The notes: generated from the sequence alone by a model not told the origin. A DNA stretch of 64,000 bases from Bacteroidales bacterium (GCA_024401395.1 JAKSLD010000006.1:62001-126000); one strand, 5' to 3'. Positions 54,196-64,000 are shown, counted from the first letter of the stretch. Program-made: numbers and translations.

Positions 54196-54642
54196 TTACA
54201 ATTTTACGATAGAACCTTGAGCCTTCTCGATAGCCTCTTGTGCTGTCTTTGAGAAAGCGTGAGCAGTCACCTCGAGCTTAGCCTTGAGCTCACCTGCACC
54301 GAGGATCTTTACCAACTCGCCACTTCCAATAATACCAAGCTGCATGAATGTATCAACTGTGAAAGTTGTTACATTGTACTGCTCAGAAAGAGTCTGGAGC
54401 ATACCAACATTGATAGCCTTGTACTCCTTGTGATTGATATTCTTGAAACCGAACTTTGGAAGACGACGTTGAATAGGCATCTGACCACCCTCAAAGCCGA
54501 ACTTCTTGTGGTAACCTGAACGTGACTTAGCACCCTTATGACCGCGTGTACTAGTACCACCGTGACCTGAACCAGCACCTCTACCGATGCGCTTCTCGTG
54601 GTGTGTAGAACCACACGCTGGTGTTAGATTATTTAATTCCAT
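54196..54642 (-). CDS. rplO: Large ribosomal subunit protein uL15
   Basis: 148 residues. The N-terminal basic loop GRGAGSGHGGTSTRGHKGAKSRSG and FEGGQMPIQRRLPKFGF are family hallmarks. Start lies 28 bases past rpmD. Part of the S10-spc unit. Confidence 0.97.
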   Translation of the reverse strand: MELNNLTPACGSTHHEKRIGRGAGSGHGGTSTRGHKGAKSRSGYHKKFGFEGGQMPIQRRLPKFGFKNINHKEYKAINVGMLQTLSEQYNVTTFTVDTFMQLGIIGSGELVKILGAGELKAKLEVTAHAFSKTAQEAIEKAQGSIVKL

Positions 54643-54670
54643 GTTTTACTATAAAATTAATATGTTCAGA

Positions 54671-54847
54671 CTATTTTTCTACTGATACAAGGTGCTTAAC
54701 CTTAGTAATCATGCCCTGAACCGAAGGAGTATCCTCGTGCTCAACGGTCTGGTGCATTTTCTTAATGCCGAGTGCAGCCAAAACCTTACGCTGCGAAGCT
54801 GGAGCGCCGATAACGCTCTTCACTTGTGTAATCTTAATCTTTGACAT
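54671..54847 (-). CDS. rpmD: Large ribosomal subunit protein uL30
   Basis: 58 residues from ATG 54847 ([14 protein letters not shown]). A start four codons earlier is possible in frame but does not fit the family. Members are about 60 residues. It lies between rpsE and rplO, as in other genomes. Confidence 0.96.
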   Translation of the reverse strand: MSKIKITQVKSVIGAPASQRKVLAALGIKKMHQTVEHEDTPSVQGMITKVKHLVSVEK

Positions 54848-54867
54848 TGTGTTGTGCACTATTAAAA

Positions 54868-55386
54868 TTAACCATTGAATACCTTATCCAAAGAAACACC
54901 ACGCTGAGCAGCTACCTGATAAGCATCACGCATCTCTGAGAGAGCAGCGATAGTAGCCTTAACAAGGTTGTGAGGGTTTGAAGAACCCTTAGACTTTGCG
55001 AGGACGTCAGTTACACCTACGCTCTCGAGTACAGCACGCATGGCACCACCACATGTAAGACCAGTACCGTGAGATGCCGGCTTCATGAATACCTTAGCAC
55101 CGCCGAAAGAAGCGAGCTGCTCGTGAGGCAATGTACCATGTACCAAAGGAACACGAATGAGGTTCTTTTTAGCTGCCTCAACACCCTTAGCGATAGCTGC
55201 TGTAACCTCAGAAGCCTTACCAAGACCCCAACCTACAACGCCCTTGCCATCACCTACAACAACGATAGCAGCGAAGCTGAATGCACGACCACCCTTTGTT
55301 ACCTTAGTAACGCGGTTGATTGCTACAAGACGATCCTGGAGCTCCAAGTCGTTTGTTGTTCTTACTCTTTTATTATCTCCTGCCAT
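54868..55386 (-). CDS. rpsE: Small ribosomal subunit protein uS5
   Basis: 172 residues. The double-stranded RNA-binding N-terminal half contains [30 protein letters not shown], and the C-terminal half [20 protein letters not shown]. Located at the decoding-site side of the small subunit. Follows rplR by five bases. Confidence 0.97.
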   Translation of the reverse strand: MAGDNKRVRTTNDLELQDRLVAINRVTKVTKGGRAFSFAAIVVVGDGKGVVGWGLGKASEVTAAIAKGVEAAKKNLIRVPLVHGTLPHEQLASFGGAKVFMKPASHGTGLTCGGAMRAVLESVGVTDVLAKSKGSSNPHNLVKATIAALSEMRDAYQVAAQRGVSLDKVFNG

Positions 55387-55391
55387 CTTTA

Positions 55392-55742
55392 TTAGAATTT
55401 AAGGCCAGCCTCACGTGCGCCGTCTGCAAGACTCTTCACGCGGCCATGATACAAATAACCGTTACGATCGAATACAACTGACTCAATACCTGCAGCCTTA
55501 GCAGCAGCAGCTATTGACTTACCTACCTCAGCAGCTGCAGCAGTCTTATCACCTGAAAAATCCTTCAAATCAGAAGACTTAGCAGAGCAAAGTGTCTTGC
55601 CCTCGAGATCGTTTACAAGCTGTGCGTAGATATACTTGTTACTACGGAAAACAGTAAGACGTGGGCACTCAGCAGTACCGGAAACTTTAGACCGGATACG
55701 TGCTTTAATCTTATTTCTTCTATTTATCTTAGAAAAAGCCAT
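55392..55742 (-). CDS. rplR: Large ribosomal subunit protein uL18
   Basis: 116 residues. [18 protein letters not shown] and the terminal [25 protein letters not shown] are characteristic. Binds 5S rRNA. Follows rplF by 20 bases. Confidence 0.97.
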   Translation of the reverse strand: MAFSKINRRNKIKARIRSKVSGTAECPRLTVFRSNKYIYAQLVNDLEGKTLCSAKSSDLKDFSGDKTAAAAEVGKSIAAAAKAAGIESVVFDRNGYLYHGRVKSLADGAREAGLKF

Positions 55743-55762
55743 AATATTAAATGTTAACCGGT

Positions 55763-56314
55763 TTAAACCTTAGCAGACTTACCTGCCTTACGACGAATCT
55801 CCTCACCAACGAAGCGGATACCCTTACCCTTGTAAGGTTCTGGAGCACGGAATGAACGAATCTTTGAGCAAATCTGGCCGAGGAGCTGCTTATCAGCGCA
55901 CTCAACTGTGATAATAGGGTTGCTCTTACGATCTGTTACAGCCTCAATCTTAACCTCTGCTGGAACCTGAAGGTGAATAGCGTGAGAATAACCGAGAGCG
56001 AGCTCAAGGATCTGACCCTGAGTTGTAGCACGGTAACCTACACCTACGAGCTCCATCTTCTTCTGATAACCTGCAGAAACACCTGTTACCATATTGTTGA
56101 TAAGAGCACGATAGAGGCCATGCATAGAACGCATCTCCTTGTCGTCGTTAGGACGCTCAACCTTAATCTCATTGTTCTCTACAGTTACCTTAATAGCTGG
56201 GTTAATGGCCTGCTTGAGTTCACCCTTAGGGCCCTTAACTGTGATGACGTTATCCTTTACGTCTATGCTCACACCGGCAGGAATTGCAACCGGCATTTTA
56301 CCAATTCTTGACAT
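55763..56314 (-). CDS. rplF: Large ribosomal subunit protein uL6
   Basis: 183 residues. The N-terminus [15 protein letters not shown] and the C-terminal [20 protein letters not shown] are typical, with two repeated L6 domains. It lies near the factor-binding site of the large subunit. Follows rpsH by 15 bases. Confidence 0.97.
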   Translation of the reverse strand: MSRIGKMPVAIPAGVSIDVKDNVITVKGPKGELKQAINPAIKVTVENNEIKVERPNDDKEMRSMHGLYRALINNMVTGVSAGYQKKMELVGVGYRATTQGQILELALGYSHAIHLQVPAEVKIEAVTDRKSNPIITVECADKQLLGQICSKIRSFRAPEPYKGKGIRFVGEEIRRKAGKSAKV

Positions 56315-56329
56315 CTGAATAACCTCCTA

Positions 56330-56728
56330 TTAATAAACGTAGCACAATACCTCGCCACCGACTTTAGCAGCACGAGCTTCCTTATCAGTCATTACACCCT
56401 TAGATGTAGAAACGATAGCAATACCGAGTCCGTTAAGTACTCGTGGCATGTCGCGGTAACCTGCATAGCTTCTCAAACCTGGAGTAGATACTCTCTTGAG
56501 AGCCTTGATTGCAGATACACGTGATTGAGCGTCATACTTGAGCGCAATCTTGATCATACCTTGCTTGTTGTCATCGATAAACTTGTAGTTAAGGATATAA
56601 CCCTTATCGAAAAGGATCTTTGTTATACCTTTCTTCAAGTTAGAAGCAGGAATCTCTACGACTCTGTGCTTTGCCATAATGGCGTTCCTAATTCTACTTA
56701 GGAAATCTGATACTGGATCTGTTACCAT
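56330..56728 (-). CDS. rpsH: Small ribosomal subunit protein uS8
   Basis: 132 residues. The DPVSDFLSRIRNA start and the GLGIAIVSTSKGVMTDKEARAAKVGGEVLCYVY end are typical. It binds 16S rRNA and, in enterics, represses the spc operon; that regulation is not demonstrated here. The gap from rpsN is 74 bases, the longest in this unit. Confidence 0.97.
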   Translation of the reverse strand: MVTDPVSDFLSRIRNAIMAKHRVVEIPASNLKKGITKILFDKGYILNYKFIDDNKQGMIKIALKYDAQSRVSAIKALKRVSTPGLRSYAGYRDMPRVLNGLGIAIVSTSKGVMTDKEARAAKVGGEVLCYVY

Positions 56729-56802
56729 AAAAAGTTAAAGTTTAAATTGATCGAGCTAGGCTCGACAATATTTAATACTTAATAAAATTAATTTGCTGAT
56801 TA

Positions 56803-57072
56803 TTACCAGCTAGCTTTCTTTACGCCTGGGATAAGACCTGCTGAAGCCATTTCACGGAATGCAATACGCGAGATGCCGAACTGACGCATATAACCCTTTG
56901 GACGACCAGAGAGCTTGCAACGGTTGTGCAAACGAATTGGGCAAGAGTTCTTAGGCAAAAGCTGGAGGGCAACATAATTGCCCTCAGCCTTCAACTGAGC
57001 TCTTTTTTCCGCATATTTGGCGATCAGCTTAGCACGCTTAACCTCGCGAGCCTTCATTGATTCTTTAGCCAT
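56803..57072 (-). CDS. rpsN: Small ribosomal subunit protein uS14 (zinc-independent form)
   Basis: 89 residues, the long C-minus type without two CxxC pairs. [33 protein letters not shown] is diagnostic. It lies between rplE and rpsH, the standard place. Start lies 32 bases past the rplE stop. Confidence 0.97.
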   Translation of the reverse strand: MAKESMKAREVKRAKLIAKYAEKRAQLKAEGNYVALQLLPKNSCPIRLHNRCKLSGRPKGYMRQFGISRIAFREMASAGLIPGVKKASW

Positions 57073-57104
57073 TGTATACTTCTAAAAGTTTAGTTATCTA
57101 ACTA

Positions 57105-57650
57105 TTATTTCTTAAAAGGAAGACCAAAGTTAACAAGTAGGCTCTGAGCCTCTTTGTCTGTCTTGGCTGTGGTCACAAAGGTAATATTCATTCCTTGAAT
57201 TTTGGTCACTGAGTCCATATTTATTTCAGGGAAAATGATCTGCTCTGTGATACCGAGAGTATAGTTACCACGACCATCGAGCTTACCGCCGATACCGTTG
57301 AAGTCACGGATACGAGGGAGAGCCACCTTTACGAGACGCTCGAGGAACTCATACATCTTCTCCTGACGGAGAGTTACCTTAACACCGATTGGGTTACCCT
57401 TACGAACCTTGAAGCCAGCGATATCCTTCTTAGAGATAGTAGCTACGGCCTTCTGACCAGTGATAGCTGTAATCTCCTTGAGAGAAATCTCGATAATCTT
57501 CTTGTCCTGTGTAGCGTCACCAAGACCCTGGTTTACTACGATCTTCTCGAGTTTTGGGCACTGCATTACTGTAGTGTAACCGAACTCCTTCATCAAGGCA
57601 GGAACGATCTGCTCGTTATATACCTTTTTCAATGATGGTACGTAGCTCAT
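57105..57650 (-). CDS. rplE: Large ribosomal subunit protein uL5
   Basis: 181 residues. Motifs [12 protein letters not shown] and [29 protein letters not shown] are typical. It binds 5S rRNA. Its start codon shares one base with the rplX stop (TAATG), so translation is coupled. Confidence 0.97.
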   Translation of the reverse strand: MSYVPSLKKVYNEQIVPALMKEFGYTTVMQCPKLEKIVVNQGLGDATQDKKIIEISLKEITAITGQKAVATISKKDIAGFKVRKGNPIGVKVTLRQEKMYEFLERLVKVALPRIRDFNGIGGKLDGRGNYTLGITEQIIFPEINMDSVTKIQGMNITFVTTAKTDKEAQSLLVNFGLPFKK

Positions 57651-57967
57651 TATTTAACCTCCTTACCTGATTTTGTAGATACACGAACTTTCTTACCGTT
57701 CTCGACCTTGATACGGATACGAGTTGCCTTACCCGACTCTGGATCGATGAGGGCGAGGTTTGAGATATGGATAGAAGCTTCCTTCTCAACGATACCGCCC
57801 TGTGGGTTGCTAGCGCTTGGCTTAACGTGCTTCTTCATCATGTTAAGACCCTCTACAATCGCACGATTGTTCTTAGGATCTACAGAAAGCACCTTACCCT
57901 GCTGATTCTTGTCATCACCAGCGATGACAACGACAAGATCACCTTTCTTTATATAAACCTTTGACAT
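57650..57967 (-). CDS. rplX: Large ribosomal subunit protein uL24
   Basis: 105 residues with the KOW motif ([36 protein letters not shown]). An early assembly protein of the large subunit. Sits between rplN and rplE and overlaps rplE by one base. Confidence 0.97.
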   Translation of the reverse strand: MSKVYIKKGDLVVVIAGDDKNQQGKVLSVDPKNNRAIVEGLNMMKKHVKPSASNPQGGIVEKEASIHISNLALIDPESGKATRIRIKVENGKKVRVSTKSGKEVK

Positions 57968-57985
57968 TGTCTAACGTTTTATAAA

Positions 57986-58351
57986 TTAAATAACCTCAGG
58001 TGCTAAAGAAACAATCTTCATATAACCGTCGCGGAGCTCACGAGCTACTGGACCGAAGATACGTGTACCACGCATCTCACCTGCATTGTTCAAGAGAACG
58101 CATGCATTGTCATCGAAACGGATGTATGAACCGTCTGCACGTCTGATTTCCTTCTTAGTACGTACAACAACTGCCTTGCTGACTGTACCCTTCTTCATAT
58201 CACTCGATGGCAGAGCATTCTTTACGGTAACCACGATGCGGTCACCAACAGAAGCATAACGCTTGAAGCTACCACCCAACACGTGGATGCAAAGTACCTC
58301 CTTAGCGCCGCTGTTGTCTGCTACCGAAAGTCTAGATTCTGTCTGTATCAT
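57986..58351 (-). CDS. rplN: Large ribosomal subunit protein uL14
   Basis: 121 residues. [27 protein letters not shown] and [29 protein letters not shown] are diagnostic. Starts two bases after the rpsQ stop. Confidence 0.97.
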   Translation of the reverse strand: MIQTESRLSVADNSGAKEVLCIHVLGGSFKRYASVGDRIVVTVKNALPSSDMKKGTVSKAVVVRTKKEIRRADGSYIRFDDNACVLLNNAGEMRGTRIFGPVARELRDGYMKIVSLAPEVI

Positions 58352-58353
58352 GA

Positions 58354-58611
58354 TTATTTAGCCCTTTCGATTATTTCAACAATTCTCCAACGTTTTGTTT
58401 TACTCAAAGGACGAGTCTCCATGATGCGAACGGTATCGCCGTCATGTGCATCATTCTTCTCATCGTGAACATGGAACTTCTTTGTCTTCTTAACAAACTT
58501 TCCATACATAGGGTGCTTCTCGCGAGTCTCAACTGCAACAACAACAGACTTCTCCATCTTGTCGCTTACGACTACGCCGATGCGCTCTTTTCTAAGATTT
58601 CTTTCTTCCAT
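58354..58611 (-). CDS. rpsQ: Small ribosomal subunit protein uS17
   Basis: 85 residues. [22 protein letters not shown] and [23 protein letters not shown] are typical. Follows rpmC by seven bases. Confidence 0.97.
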   Translation of the reverse strand: MEERNLRKERIGVVVSDKMEKSVVVAVETREKHPMYGKFVKKTKKFHVHDEKNDAHDGDTVRIMETRPLSKTKRWRIVEIIERAK

Positions 58612-58618
58612 AATCTGT

Positions 58619-58804
58619 TTATTGTTTTTGGCCGAGAACAGTAAGCATCTTTGCTATGTCACGACGGATTTGACGAATCTTCATTGGGTTCTCGATAGGA
58701 GATATCACATGCTGAAGCTCGAGGCGCTGAAGCTCAGAACGCTGGAGAGCGATCTTCTCAGCGAGCTCAGCTGCTGACATTCCCTTAATATCTGCAATTT
58801 TCAT
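58619..58804 (-). CDS. rpmC: Large ribosomal subunit protein uL29
   Basis: 61 residues, two helices: [17 protein letters not shown], then [17 protein letters not shown]. It lies near the peptide exit and helps dock trigger factor, whose gene is in this window. Six bases past rplP. Confidence 0.96.
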   Translation of the reverse strand: MKIADIKGMSAAELAEKIALQRSELQRLELQHVISPIENPMKIRQIRRDIAKMLTVLGQKQ

Positions 58805-58810
58805 AATCTA

Positions 58811-59242
58811 TTAAATATTTTGGGATTCAACATAGTCACGGCGTACAACAAACTTTGTTGTAACTGGCAACTTCTGAGCTGCGAGGCGGAGAGCCTCCTT
58901 AGCGATCTCGTAAGATACACCCTCACACTCGATAATGATGCGGCCTGGTGTTACAGGAGCGACAAAACCCTCTGGATTACCCTTACCTTTACCCATTCGG
59001 ACGTCCGCTGGCTTCTTGGTAATTGGTTTATCTGGGAATATACGGATCCAAATCTGACCCTGACGCTGCATGTAACGTGTAACAGCGATACGAGCTGCCT
59101 CTATCTGACGACCGGTGATCCACTTTGTCTCCAAAGACTTGATACCGAATGAGCCGAATGCCAACTCAGTACCTCTGTGTGCAAAACCCTTTGCACGACC
59201 CTTTTGCGGTCTTCTGTATTTGACTTTTCTAGGTTGTAACAT
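58811..59242 (-). CDS. rplP: Large ribosomal subunit protein uL16
   Basis: 143 residues. [19 protein letters not shown] and the conserved Arg-rich [30 protein letters not shown] are present. It helps position tRNA at the peptidyl-transferase centre. Follows rpsC by 20 bases. Confidence 0.97.
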   Translation of the reverse strand: MLQPRKVKYRRPQKGRAKGFAHRGTELAFGSFGIKSLETKWITGRQIEAARIAVTRYMQRQGQIWIRIFPDKPITKKPADVRMGKGKGNPEGFVAPVTPGRIIIECEGVSYEIAKEALRLAAQKLPVTTKFVVRRDYVESQNI

Positions 59243-59262
59243 CGTTCAAAAGTTAAAGATGA

Positions 59263-59994
59263 TTACTTGCTATTAGTTTTTCTTCTCTTAGGAGCACGAT
59301 CCTGTCGAGAACCTGAGTTGTTTGAAGACTGAGTCTCCTTACCACCGATGTTAAGTGTAAGGTCGCGCTTGCCATAAACTTCACCCTTGCAGATCCAAAC
59401 CTTGATACCGAGGAGACCCATCTTAGTCTTAGCCTCAGCCTGGCAGAAATCGATATCAGCACGGAAAGTATGAAGTGGAGTACGGCCTTCCTTGAACATC
59501 TCTGAGCGAGCCATTTCAGCGCCGTTAAGACGACCTGAAATAAGGATCTTAATACCCTCAGCGTTGTTGCGCATTGTAGAAGCGATAGCTGTCTTGATTG
59601 CGCGGCGGTATGCCATACGGCCCTCCAACTGGCGAGCGATGTTATTAGCTACGATGTTAGCATCAAGATCTGGGCGCTTAACCTCAGAGATATTGATCTG
59701 AACATCCTTATCTGTAATCTTCTTTAACTCTTCCTTGAGTTTGTCAACGTCTTGACCACCCTTACCGATGATAAGTCCTGGACGAGCTGTGAAAACTGTC
59801 ACAGTTACCATCTTAAGTGTACGCTCGATAACCACGCGAGATATCATAGCCTTAGCAAGACGTACATTTAGGTATTTACGGATCTTGTCGTCCTCGACAA
59901 GTTTGTCGCCGAAATTCTTGCCGCCATACCAGCTAGAATCCCAACCACGTGTGATACCAAGTCTGTTGCTTATTGGATTAACTTTCTGTCCCAT
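59263..59994 (-). CDS. rpsC: Small ribosomal subunit protein uS3
   Basis: 243 residues. KH domain with [20 protein letters not shown], then the C-terminal lobe ([30 protein letters not shown]). A 30-residue basic, Asn/Ser/Lys-rich tail ends the protein. It lines the mRNA entry tunnel. Follows rplV by seven bases. Confidence 0.97.
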   Translation of the reverse strand: MGQKVNPISNRLGITRGWDSSWYGGKNFGDKLVEDDKIRKYLNVRLAKAMISRVVIERTLKMVTVTVFTARPGLIIGKGGQDVDKLKEELKKITDKDVQINISEVKRPDLDANIVANNIARQLEGRMAYRRAIKTAIASTMRNNAEGIKILISGRLNGAEMARSEMFKEGRTPLHTFRADIDFCQAEAKTKMGLLGIKVWICKGEVYGKRDLTLNIGGKETQSSNNSGSRQDRAPKRRKTNSK

Positions 59995-60001
59995 TTAGCT
60001 C

Positions 60002-60460
60002 TTATTTTTCAGTTGTGGTTTCTGGTTTACTTGCAACGTAAAGCGTAACGTGGTTAGAACGTTTACGGATACGATGTGCTCTACCTTGTGGAGCTGGACG
60101 TAGACGCTTGAGGATTCTAGCTGAATCTACTGCTACGGATGAAACGATAAGGTTTGCATCCTCTACGTTAGCGCCCTGATTCTTCTGCTTCCAGTTATCG
60201 ATTGCAGAAAGAAGGAGCTTTTCCATACGGCCAGCAGCCTCCTTTGTCGAGAACTTAAGCATGTCAAGAGCTAAATTGACTTCAACACCGCGAATCATGT
60301 CAGCTACGAGACGCATCTTACGAGGCGAAGTAGGAACATTGCGGAGAGATGCGAAATAGAGAGACTTCTTAGCCTCTTTACGTGCATCAGCAACTAACTT
60401 CTTACGGTTGCCTTTGTAAGCCTTAGGCTCACGTCTAACAACTTTGCTATTTATGCCCAT
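60002..60460 (-). CDS. rplV: Large ribosomal subunit protein uL22
   Basis: 152 residues. The family core starts at [27 protein letters not shown] (about residue 35) and ends [19 protein letters not shown]. The N-terminus (about 1-34) is Lys/Arg-rich and some 15 residues longer than I recall for Bacteroides L22. No internal ATG before the core offers a shorter start, so the extension seems real. It lines the exit tunnel with its beta hairpin. Confidence 0.95.
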   Translation of the reverse strand: MGINSKVVRREPKAYKGNRKKLVADARKEAKKSLYFASLRNVPTSPRKMRLVADMIRGVEVNLALDMLKFSTKEAAGRMEKLLLSAIDNWKQKNQGANVEDANLIVSSVAVDSARILKRLRPAPQGRAHRIRKRSNHVTLYVASKPETTTEK

Positions 60461-60503
60461 GTCTGTTTTTTCTTTTTAATAAAGTTAAATACTCAGGTAG
60501 GGA

Positions 60504-60773
60504 CTATTTCTTCTTATTGCCGCCATGACCGCGGAATGTACGAGTTGGAGCGAACTCTCCAAGCTTGTGACCTACCATATTCTCAGTGACGTAAACTGGA
60601 ATAAACTTGTTGCCATTATGAACGGCAATAGTGTGACCTACGAAATCTGGAGAAATCATAGATGCACGAGACCAAGTCTTCACCACCGACTTCTTGCCAC
60701 TTTCATTCATAGCAAGAACCTTCTTCTCCAACTTTATGCTGATGAATGGGCCTTTCTTTAATGATCTGCTCAT
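60504..60773 (-). CDS. rpsS: Small ribosomal subunit protein uS19
   Basis: 89 residues. [19 protein letters not shown] and [38 protein letters not shown] are diagnostic. It binds the head of the small subunit. 43 bases before rplV, 22 after rplB. Confidence 0.97.
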   Translation of the reverse strand: MSRSLKKGPFISIKLEKKVLAMNESGKKSVVKTWSRASMISPDFVGHTIAVHNGNKFIPVYVTENMVGHKLGEFAPTRTFRGHGGNKKK

Positions 60774-60795
60774 AATTCTTTTGTCTTACGCTGTA

Positions 60796-61620
60796 TTACT
60801 TCTTACGTCTTTCGATGATGAACTTAGACGTGCTCTTCTTAGGTGCGCGAGTCTTGTAGCCCTTAGCCAAGAGACCCTTACGTGAGCGTGGATGACCACC
60901 GCTTGCGCGACCTTCACCACCACCCATTGGGTGATCTACTGGGTTCATAACTACGCCACGAACGCGTGGACGACGACCCTGCCAACGTGAGCGGCCAGCC
61001 TTACCTGACTTCTCGAGTGCGTGATCTGAGTTAGATACAACGCCAACTGTAGCGCGGCAAGTAACGAGGACCATACGAGTCTCACCTGAAGGCAACTTAA
61101 TTACAGCGTAACCGCCATCACGGGCAGCCAACTGAGCAAAAGAACCAGCACTACGTGCCATAATACCGCCTTGGCCTGGGCGAAGCTCGATATTGTGGAT
61201 GATAGTACCGAGAGGCATAGCACTGAGAGGGAGAGTATTACCTACCTCAGGAACTGCTTCAGCACCAGACATCACTGTCTGACCAACCTGAAGACCTGCA
61301 GGAGCGATGATATAGCTCTTCTCTCCGTCAGCGTAAACCAACAACGCGATACGAGCGCTACGATTTGGATCGTACTGGATCGAATCTACTGTTGCTGCAA
61401 CACCGTCTTTGTTTCTCTTGAAATCGATTACTCTGTACTTCCTCTTGTGACCACCACCGATGTAACGCATAGTCATCTTACCGGTGTTGTTACGTCCGCC
61501 TGTCTTCTTCAGAGGGCGAAGCAAGGACTTTTCTGGTGTGCTCGATGTAATCGTATCGAACGTACCAATAACTTTGTTTCTCTGCCCCGGTGTAGTGGGC
61601 TTTAACTTTCTAACTGCCAT
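60796..61620 (-). CDS. rplB: Large ribosomal subunit protein uL2
   Basis: 274 residues. The OB-fold and SH3-like domains carry [29 protein letters not shown] and the peptidyl-transferase region [29 protein letters not shown]. Required for subunit association and catalysis. Follows rplW by nine bases. Confidence 0.98.
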   Translation of the reverse strand: MAVRKLKPTTPGQRNKVIGTFDTITSSTPEKSLLRPLKKTGGRNNTGKMTMRYIGGGHKRKYRVIDFKRNKDGVAATVDSIQYDPNRSARIALLVYADGEKSYIIAPAGLQVGQTVMSGAEAVPEVGNTLPLSAMPLGTIIHNIELRPGQGGIMARSAGSFAQLAARDGGYAVIKLPSGETRMVLVTCRATVGVVSNSDHALEKSGKAGRSRWQGRRPRVRGVVMNPVDHPMGGGEGRASGGHPRSRKGLLAKGYKTRAPKKSTSKFIIERRKK

Positions 61621-61629
61621 CTCTGCTTA

Positions 61630-61923
61630 TTAGATATTGCTATAAAAATCAATTGACTGACCCTCAGCAAGAGTTACGAAAGCCTTCTTGAAAGAAGGGT
61701 TAGAACCCTTAACAAGACCAGCCTTTGTGTAACGGCTCTTGCGCTTTGCAGGAGAGATCAAGGTATTAACCTTAACAACATTTACGTTGTATAGCTCCTC
61801 AACTGCCTTCTTGATTTCATCCTTAGAAGCTGTCTTCAAAACAACGAAACCGAAGCGAGTAGCTTTCTTCTCTGTTACGATATTTGCCTTCTCTGTAACT
61901 AGAGGCTTAACAATAATACCCAT
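61630..61923 (-). CDS. rplW: Large ribosomal subunit protein uL23
   Basis: 97 residues. KPLVTEKANIVTEKK and the C-terminal KRKSRYTKAGLVKGSNPSFKKAFVTLAEG fit the family. It is the trigger factor and SRP docking site at the exit tunnel. Two bases past rplD. Confidence 0.97.
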   Translation of the reverse strand: MGIIVKPLVTEKANIVTEKKATRFGFVVLKTASKDEIKKAVEELYNVNVVKVNTLISPAKRKSRYTKAGLVKGSNPSFKKAFVTLAEGQSIDFYSNI

Positions 61924-61925
61924 TT

Positions 61926-62555
61926 CTATTCCTCAGTTTTTTGGTTCAACTGCGCTACAGCACTCTCGAAGAGTACCAAGCTCTTTGCCTTCATAATCTC
62001 ATAGGTATTGATGTTAGCTGCAACTGTAACCTCGCTCTTCTCGACGTTGCGTGAAGAAAGGTATACATTCTTGTCATAATCTGACATAACGAGCAACTGA
62101 CGGTTACCTACAGTGTTGATAGCCTTCTGGAAAGCTACGAAATCCTTAGTCTTAGGACCCTCGAAAGAGAAATCCTCAACTACGATAATCTGCTGAGCCT
62201 GTGCCTTGTATGACAACGCAGACAAGCGAGCGAGTTCCTTAAGCTTCTTGTTGAGCTTGAAAGAATAGTTACGTGGACGTGGACCGAAAACGCGACCACC
62301 GCCAATGAATACTGGCGACTTCAATGCACCTGCACGAGCACCACCTGTACCCTTCTGCTTCTTGATCTTACGTGTAGAACCTGCAACCTCACCACGCTCC
62401 TTAGACTTGTGAGTACCCTGACGATTATCAGCAAGGAACTGCTTAACGTCCAAATAAATTGCGTGATCGTTTGGCTCAACTGCGAATACAGAATCAGCGA
62501 GGACTACCTTGCGACCTGTATCTTTTCCTTCTTTATTGAATACGCTAAGCTCCAT
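61926..62555 (-). CDS. rplD: Large ribosomal subunit protein uL4
   Basis: 209 residues. The [53 protein letters not shown] loop is diagnostic. In E. coli L4 represses the S10 operon through its leader; that is not shown here. The start overlaps the rplC stop by one base. Confidence 0.97.
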   Translation of the reverse strand: MELSVFNKEGKDTGRKVVLADSVFAVEPNDHAIYLDVKQFLADNRQGTHKSKERGEVAGSTRKIKKQKGTGGARAGALKSPVFIGGGRVFGPRPRNYSFKLNKKLKELARLSALSYKAQAQQIIVVEDFSFEGPKTKDFVAFQKAINTVGNRQLLVMSDYDKNVYLSSRNVEKSEVTVAANINTYEIMKAKSLVLFESAVAQLNQKTEE

Positions 62556-63172
62556 TACTTCTCGATGATTAGATATGAACCCTTACAACCTGGAACACTA
62601 CCCTTAACGATGATAAGGTTGTTCTCAGGGATAACTTTGATAACCTTGAGGTTCTCGATCTTAACGCGATCGCCACCTGTACGGCCTGCCATACGCATAC
62701 CCTTGAATACGCGTGATGGGTAAGAAGATGCGCCTACAGAACCTGGTGCGCGGAGACGGTTGTGCTGACCGTGTGTTGACTGGCCTACACCGCCGAAACC
62801 ATGGCGACCAACAACGCCCTGGAAACCTTTACCCTTCGAGATGCCTACAACATCTACGAAATCATTCTCCTCAAAGATGTCCACTGCAACAGCCTCACCT
62901 AGAGCGAGCTCCTTCTCAAAGCCATCGAACTCAACCAACTTACGCGCTGGAGCTACGTTAGCTTTTGCGAAGTGACCCTTCAAAGGTGCTGAAGTGTTCT
63001 TCTCTTTCATCTCGTCAAATGCGAGTTGGACTGCTTCATAGCCATCGGTTGCCACAGTCTTGATCTGTGTAACATGGCAAGGGCCAGCTTCGATAACAGT
63101 GCATGGTATGTTCTTACCCTCGGCACTGAAAACGGATGTCATTCCGATTTTTCTTCCAATTAATCCTGGCAT
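62555..63172 (-). CDS. rplC: Large ribosomal subunit protein uL3
   Basis: 205 residues. The start [19 protein letters not shown] and [23 protein letters not shown] with the Gln-methylation region are typical. It is the first gene here, although in most genomes rpsJ precedes it. A TACATTTG promoter box lies about 105 bases upstream. Confidence 0.97.
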   Translation of the reverse strand: MPGLIGRKIGMTSVFSAEGKNIPCTVIEAGPCHVTQIKTVATDGYEAVQLAFDEMKEKNTSAPLKGHFAKANVAPARKLVEFDGFEKELALGEAVAVDIFEENDFVDVVGISKGKGFQGVVGRHGFGGVGQSTHGQHNRLRAPGSVGASSYPSRVFKGMRMAGRTGGDRVKIENLKVIKVIPENNLIIVKGSVPGCKGSYLIIEK

Positions 63173-63382
63173 TACTTAAGTTTTATTTGTTTTATTATTA
63201 AAGATTAGATTCGCATTAATATCTATTCTTTCTACACTTTCGAACAGACATACCGAACCCATGTCTTTTTGAACGTGCAAATGTAGTAACTATTTTCCTA
63301 ACAACCTACATATCAGCTAGAAAAATAGAGCATTTTATATTCTTTTAACTTGATTGAGAGATTAAACAAAATGCAAAAAAGT
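63173..63382. other. Spacer between recO and the ribosomal protein unit
   Basis: A 210-base AT-rich gap. It holds the candidate rplC promoter near 63278-63285. No rpsJ frame, tRNA or terminator hairpin is visible. Confidence 0.7.
63278..63285 (-). promoter_or_regulatory. Candidate -7 box for the rplC-secY unit
   Basis: The minus strand reads TACATTTG, a full TAnnTTTG match, leaving a leader of about 100 bases before rplC. The upstream sequence AAAATAGTTACTACATTTG matches the susC (locus 2) promoter in 18 of 19 bases. The -33 element is poor. Confidence 0.6.
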
Positions 63383-64000
63383 TCATCTCAGTACATCTTT
63401 CAGAACCTTTCTCGACTTCAAAGGTTTAAATTGAGGAAGGTGATAAGAGTAGTATTTTTCTAAAATATCTAATAAAATCTGTCTCTGATCGGCAGACAAC
63501 GACAAGTCGGCCAAACTATCAATATTAGTACGACACAGCAGCTTCCACAACTCCAGTTGTTCGCCAACCAATATATTAGAGTGCAATGGGTGGTGTGACT
63601 TAAACGAGCCATCAACCATATCAAAATATGGATTATGATCATCGCCGGTATCAGGAGCAAAGCCCAAAAGACGTGCAAGATTAAACATAATCAGCAAGTG
63701 AAAGTTCTCAACACCCGACACATCCTGATCAAGAGCCTCAACAGACTGGCGCATAAAGAGAAAGACACTTTCATCGGGCACCGAATCCTGCGAGGCATGA
63801 AAAAAAAGATCAGCCAAGAATATTGCTACAGACCTTTTCATCATATCGAACGGCACAGAACGGAACACATACTCGAGGCGAAAATCTGTCAACCTCTTCA
63901 TTGCAGACTTCTTTGTATCAAAAACCTGAGCTTCCACGACAGACAAAGGAGTCAGGAGTGGCTGTATAGCCTTTTTAGAAGACGAAGAGACAGAAACAAT
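63383..64000 (-). CDS. recO: DNA repair protein RecO, N-terminus beyond the right edge
   Basis: The frame stays open from 63383 to the edge of the window, so the first residues are missing. The visible start is SKKAIQPLLTPLSVVEAQ, the end of the N-terminal OB domain. The RecO C-terminal helical domain follows (VRFRSVPF-like VFRSVPFDMMKRSVAIFLADLF, then ENFHLLIMFNLARLLGFAPD). RecO loads RecA with RecR in gap repair. An internal TTG that could be read as a start at 63946 is not the true one. It lies where rpsJ would be expected, upstream of rplC. Confidence 0.92.
   Translation of the reverse strand: MVSVSSSSKKAIQPLLTPLSVVEAQVFDTKKSAMKRLTDFRLEYVFRSVPFDMMKRSVAIFLADLFFHASQDSVPDESVFLFMRQSVEALDQDVSGVENFHLLIMFNLARLLGFAPDTGDDHNPYFDMVDGSFKSHHPLHSNILVGEQLELWKLLCRTNIDSLADLSLSADQRQILLDILEKYYSYHLPQFKPLKSRKVLKDVLR

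Noticed and set aside
1-64000. CRISPR array, IS element, prophage or rRNA operon
   Set aside because: No regular repeat-spacer pattern, transposase, integrase or rRNA sequence was seen on either strand.

Overview
The window looks like a chromosomal segment of a bacterium of the phylum Bacteroidota, order Bacteroidales. Family is not resolvable by eye; a Prevotellaceae- or Muribaculaceae-like gut organism would fit. Evidence is two SusC/SusD outer-membrane uptake pairs, Bacteroidota-only families (DUF5683, DUF4831, DUF6057), promoters with the TAnnTTTG -7 element and a TTTG-like -33 element, weak Shine-Dalgarno sequences, and an arginine pathway built on N-acylornithine carbamoyltransferase.

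Layout. (1) 1-7836: a glycan-utilisation locus on the minus strand, LacI-type regulator then susC-susD-susE and a SusF-like lipoprotein cut by the left edge. SusE/F-type modules and a LacI regulator suggest alpha-glucan (starch/maltodextrin) uptake. (2) 8063-10219: a two-gene unit, secreted GH43 arabinanase-like enzyme plus a small exported protein. (3) 10321-15670: an ABC exporter (FtsX/MacB-like permease, ATPase) with a sigma-54 response regulator and histidine kinase in one operon. Upstream is a candidate -24/-12 promoter with two 17-bp palindromes at enhancer distance. (4) 16025-25480: DUF1846 protein, then a unit pheS-hisD-hisC-hisB-DUF6057-PD40 lipoprotein carrying a CxxCH motif. (5) 25736-30657: a second, orphan SusC/SusD pair. 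(6) 30953-33424: parA-parB-DUF5683. (7) Plus strand 33535-39278: birA, tRNA-Leu(TAG), tig, clpP, clpX, murF. (8) 39328-49083, minus: an almost complete arginine cluster, GNAT-argG-argC-argD-argF'-argB-argE'-argH, then umuC, with ARG boxes in front. (9) 49193-52735: flippase-like membrane protein, pepD, DUF4831. (10) 52843-63172, minus: the S10-spc ribosomal protein cluster from rplC to secY, lacking rpsJ at its head and everything normally beyond secY. (11) 63383 to the right edge: recO, partial.

Genes work together as uptake and depolymerisation of glycans (regions 1, 2, 5), envelope export under two-component control (3), amino-acid biosynthesis (4, 8) and core information processing (6, 7, 10, 11). 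Several clusters that are usually longer in this group are split here (his without hisG, S10 without rpsJ, spc ending at secY, arg without argR), suggesting a rearranged chromosome.

The most unusual signals are the sigma-54 enhancer pair before the ABC operon, a short dispersed repeat (core ACGATGAACAAGG) in three intergenic places and once inside birA, tandem ARG boxes, and a 19-bp promoter core nearly identical between rplC and the second susC. I saw no IS element, CRISPR array, prophage or rRNA.
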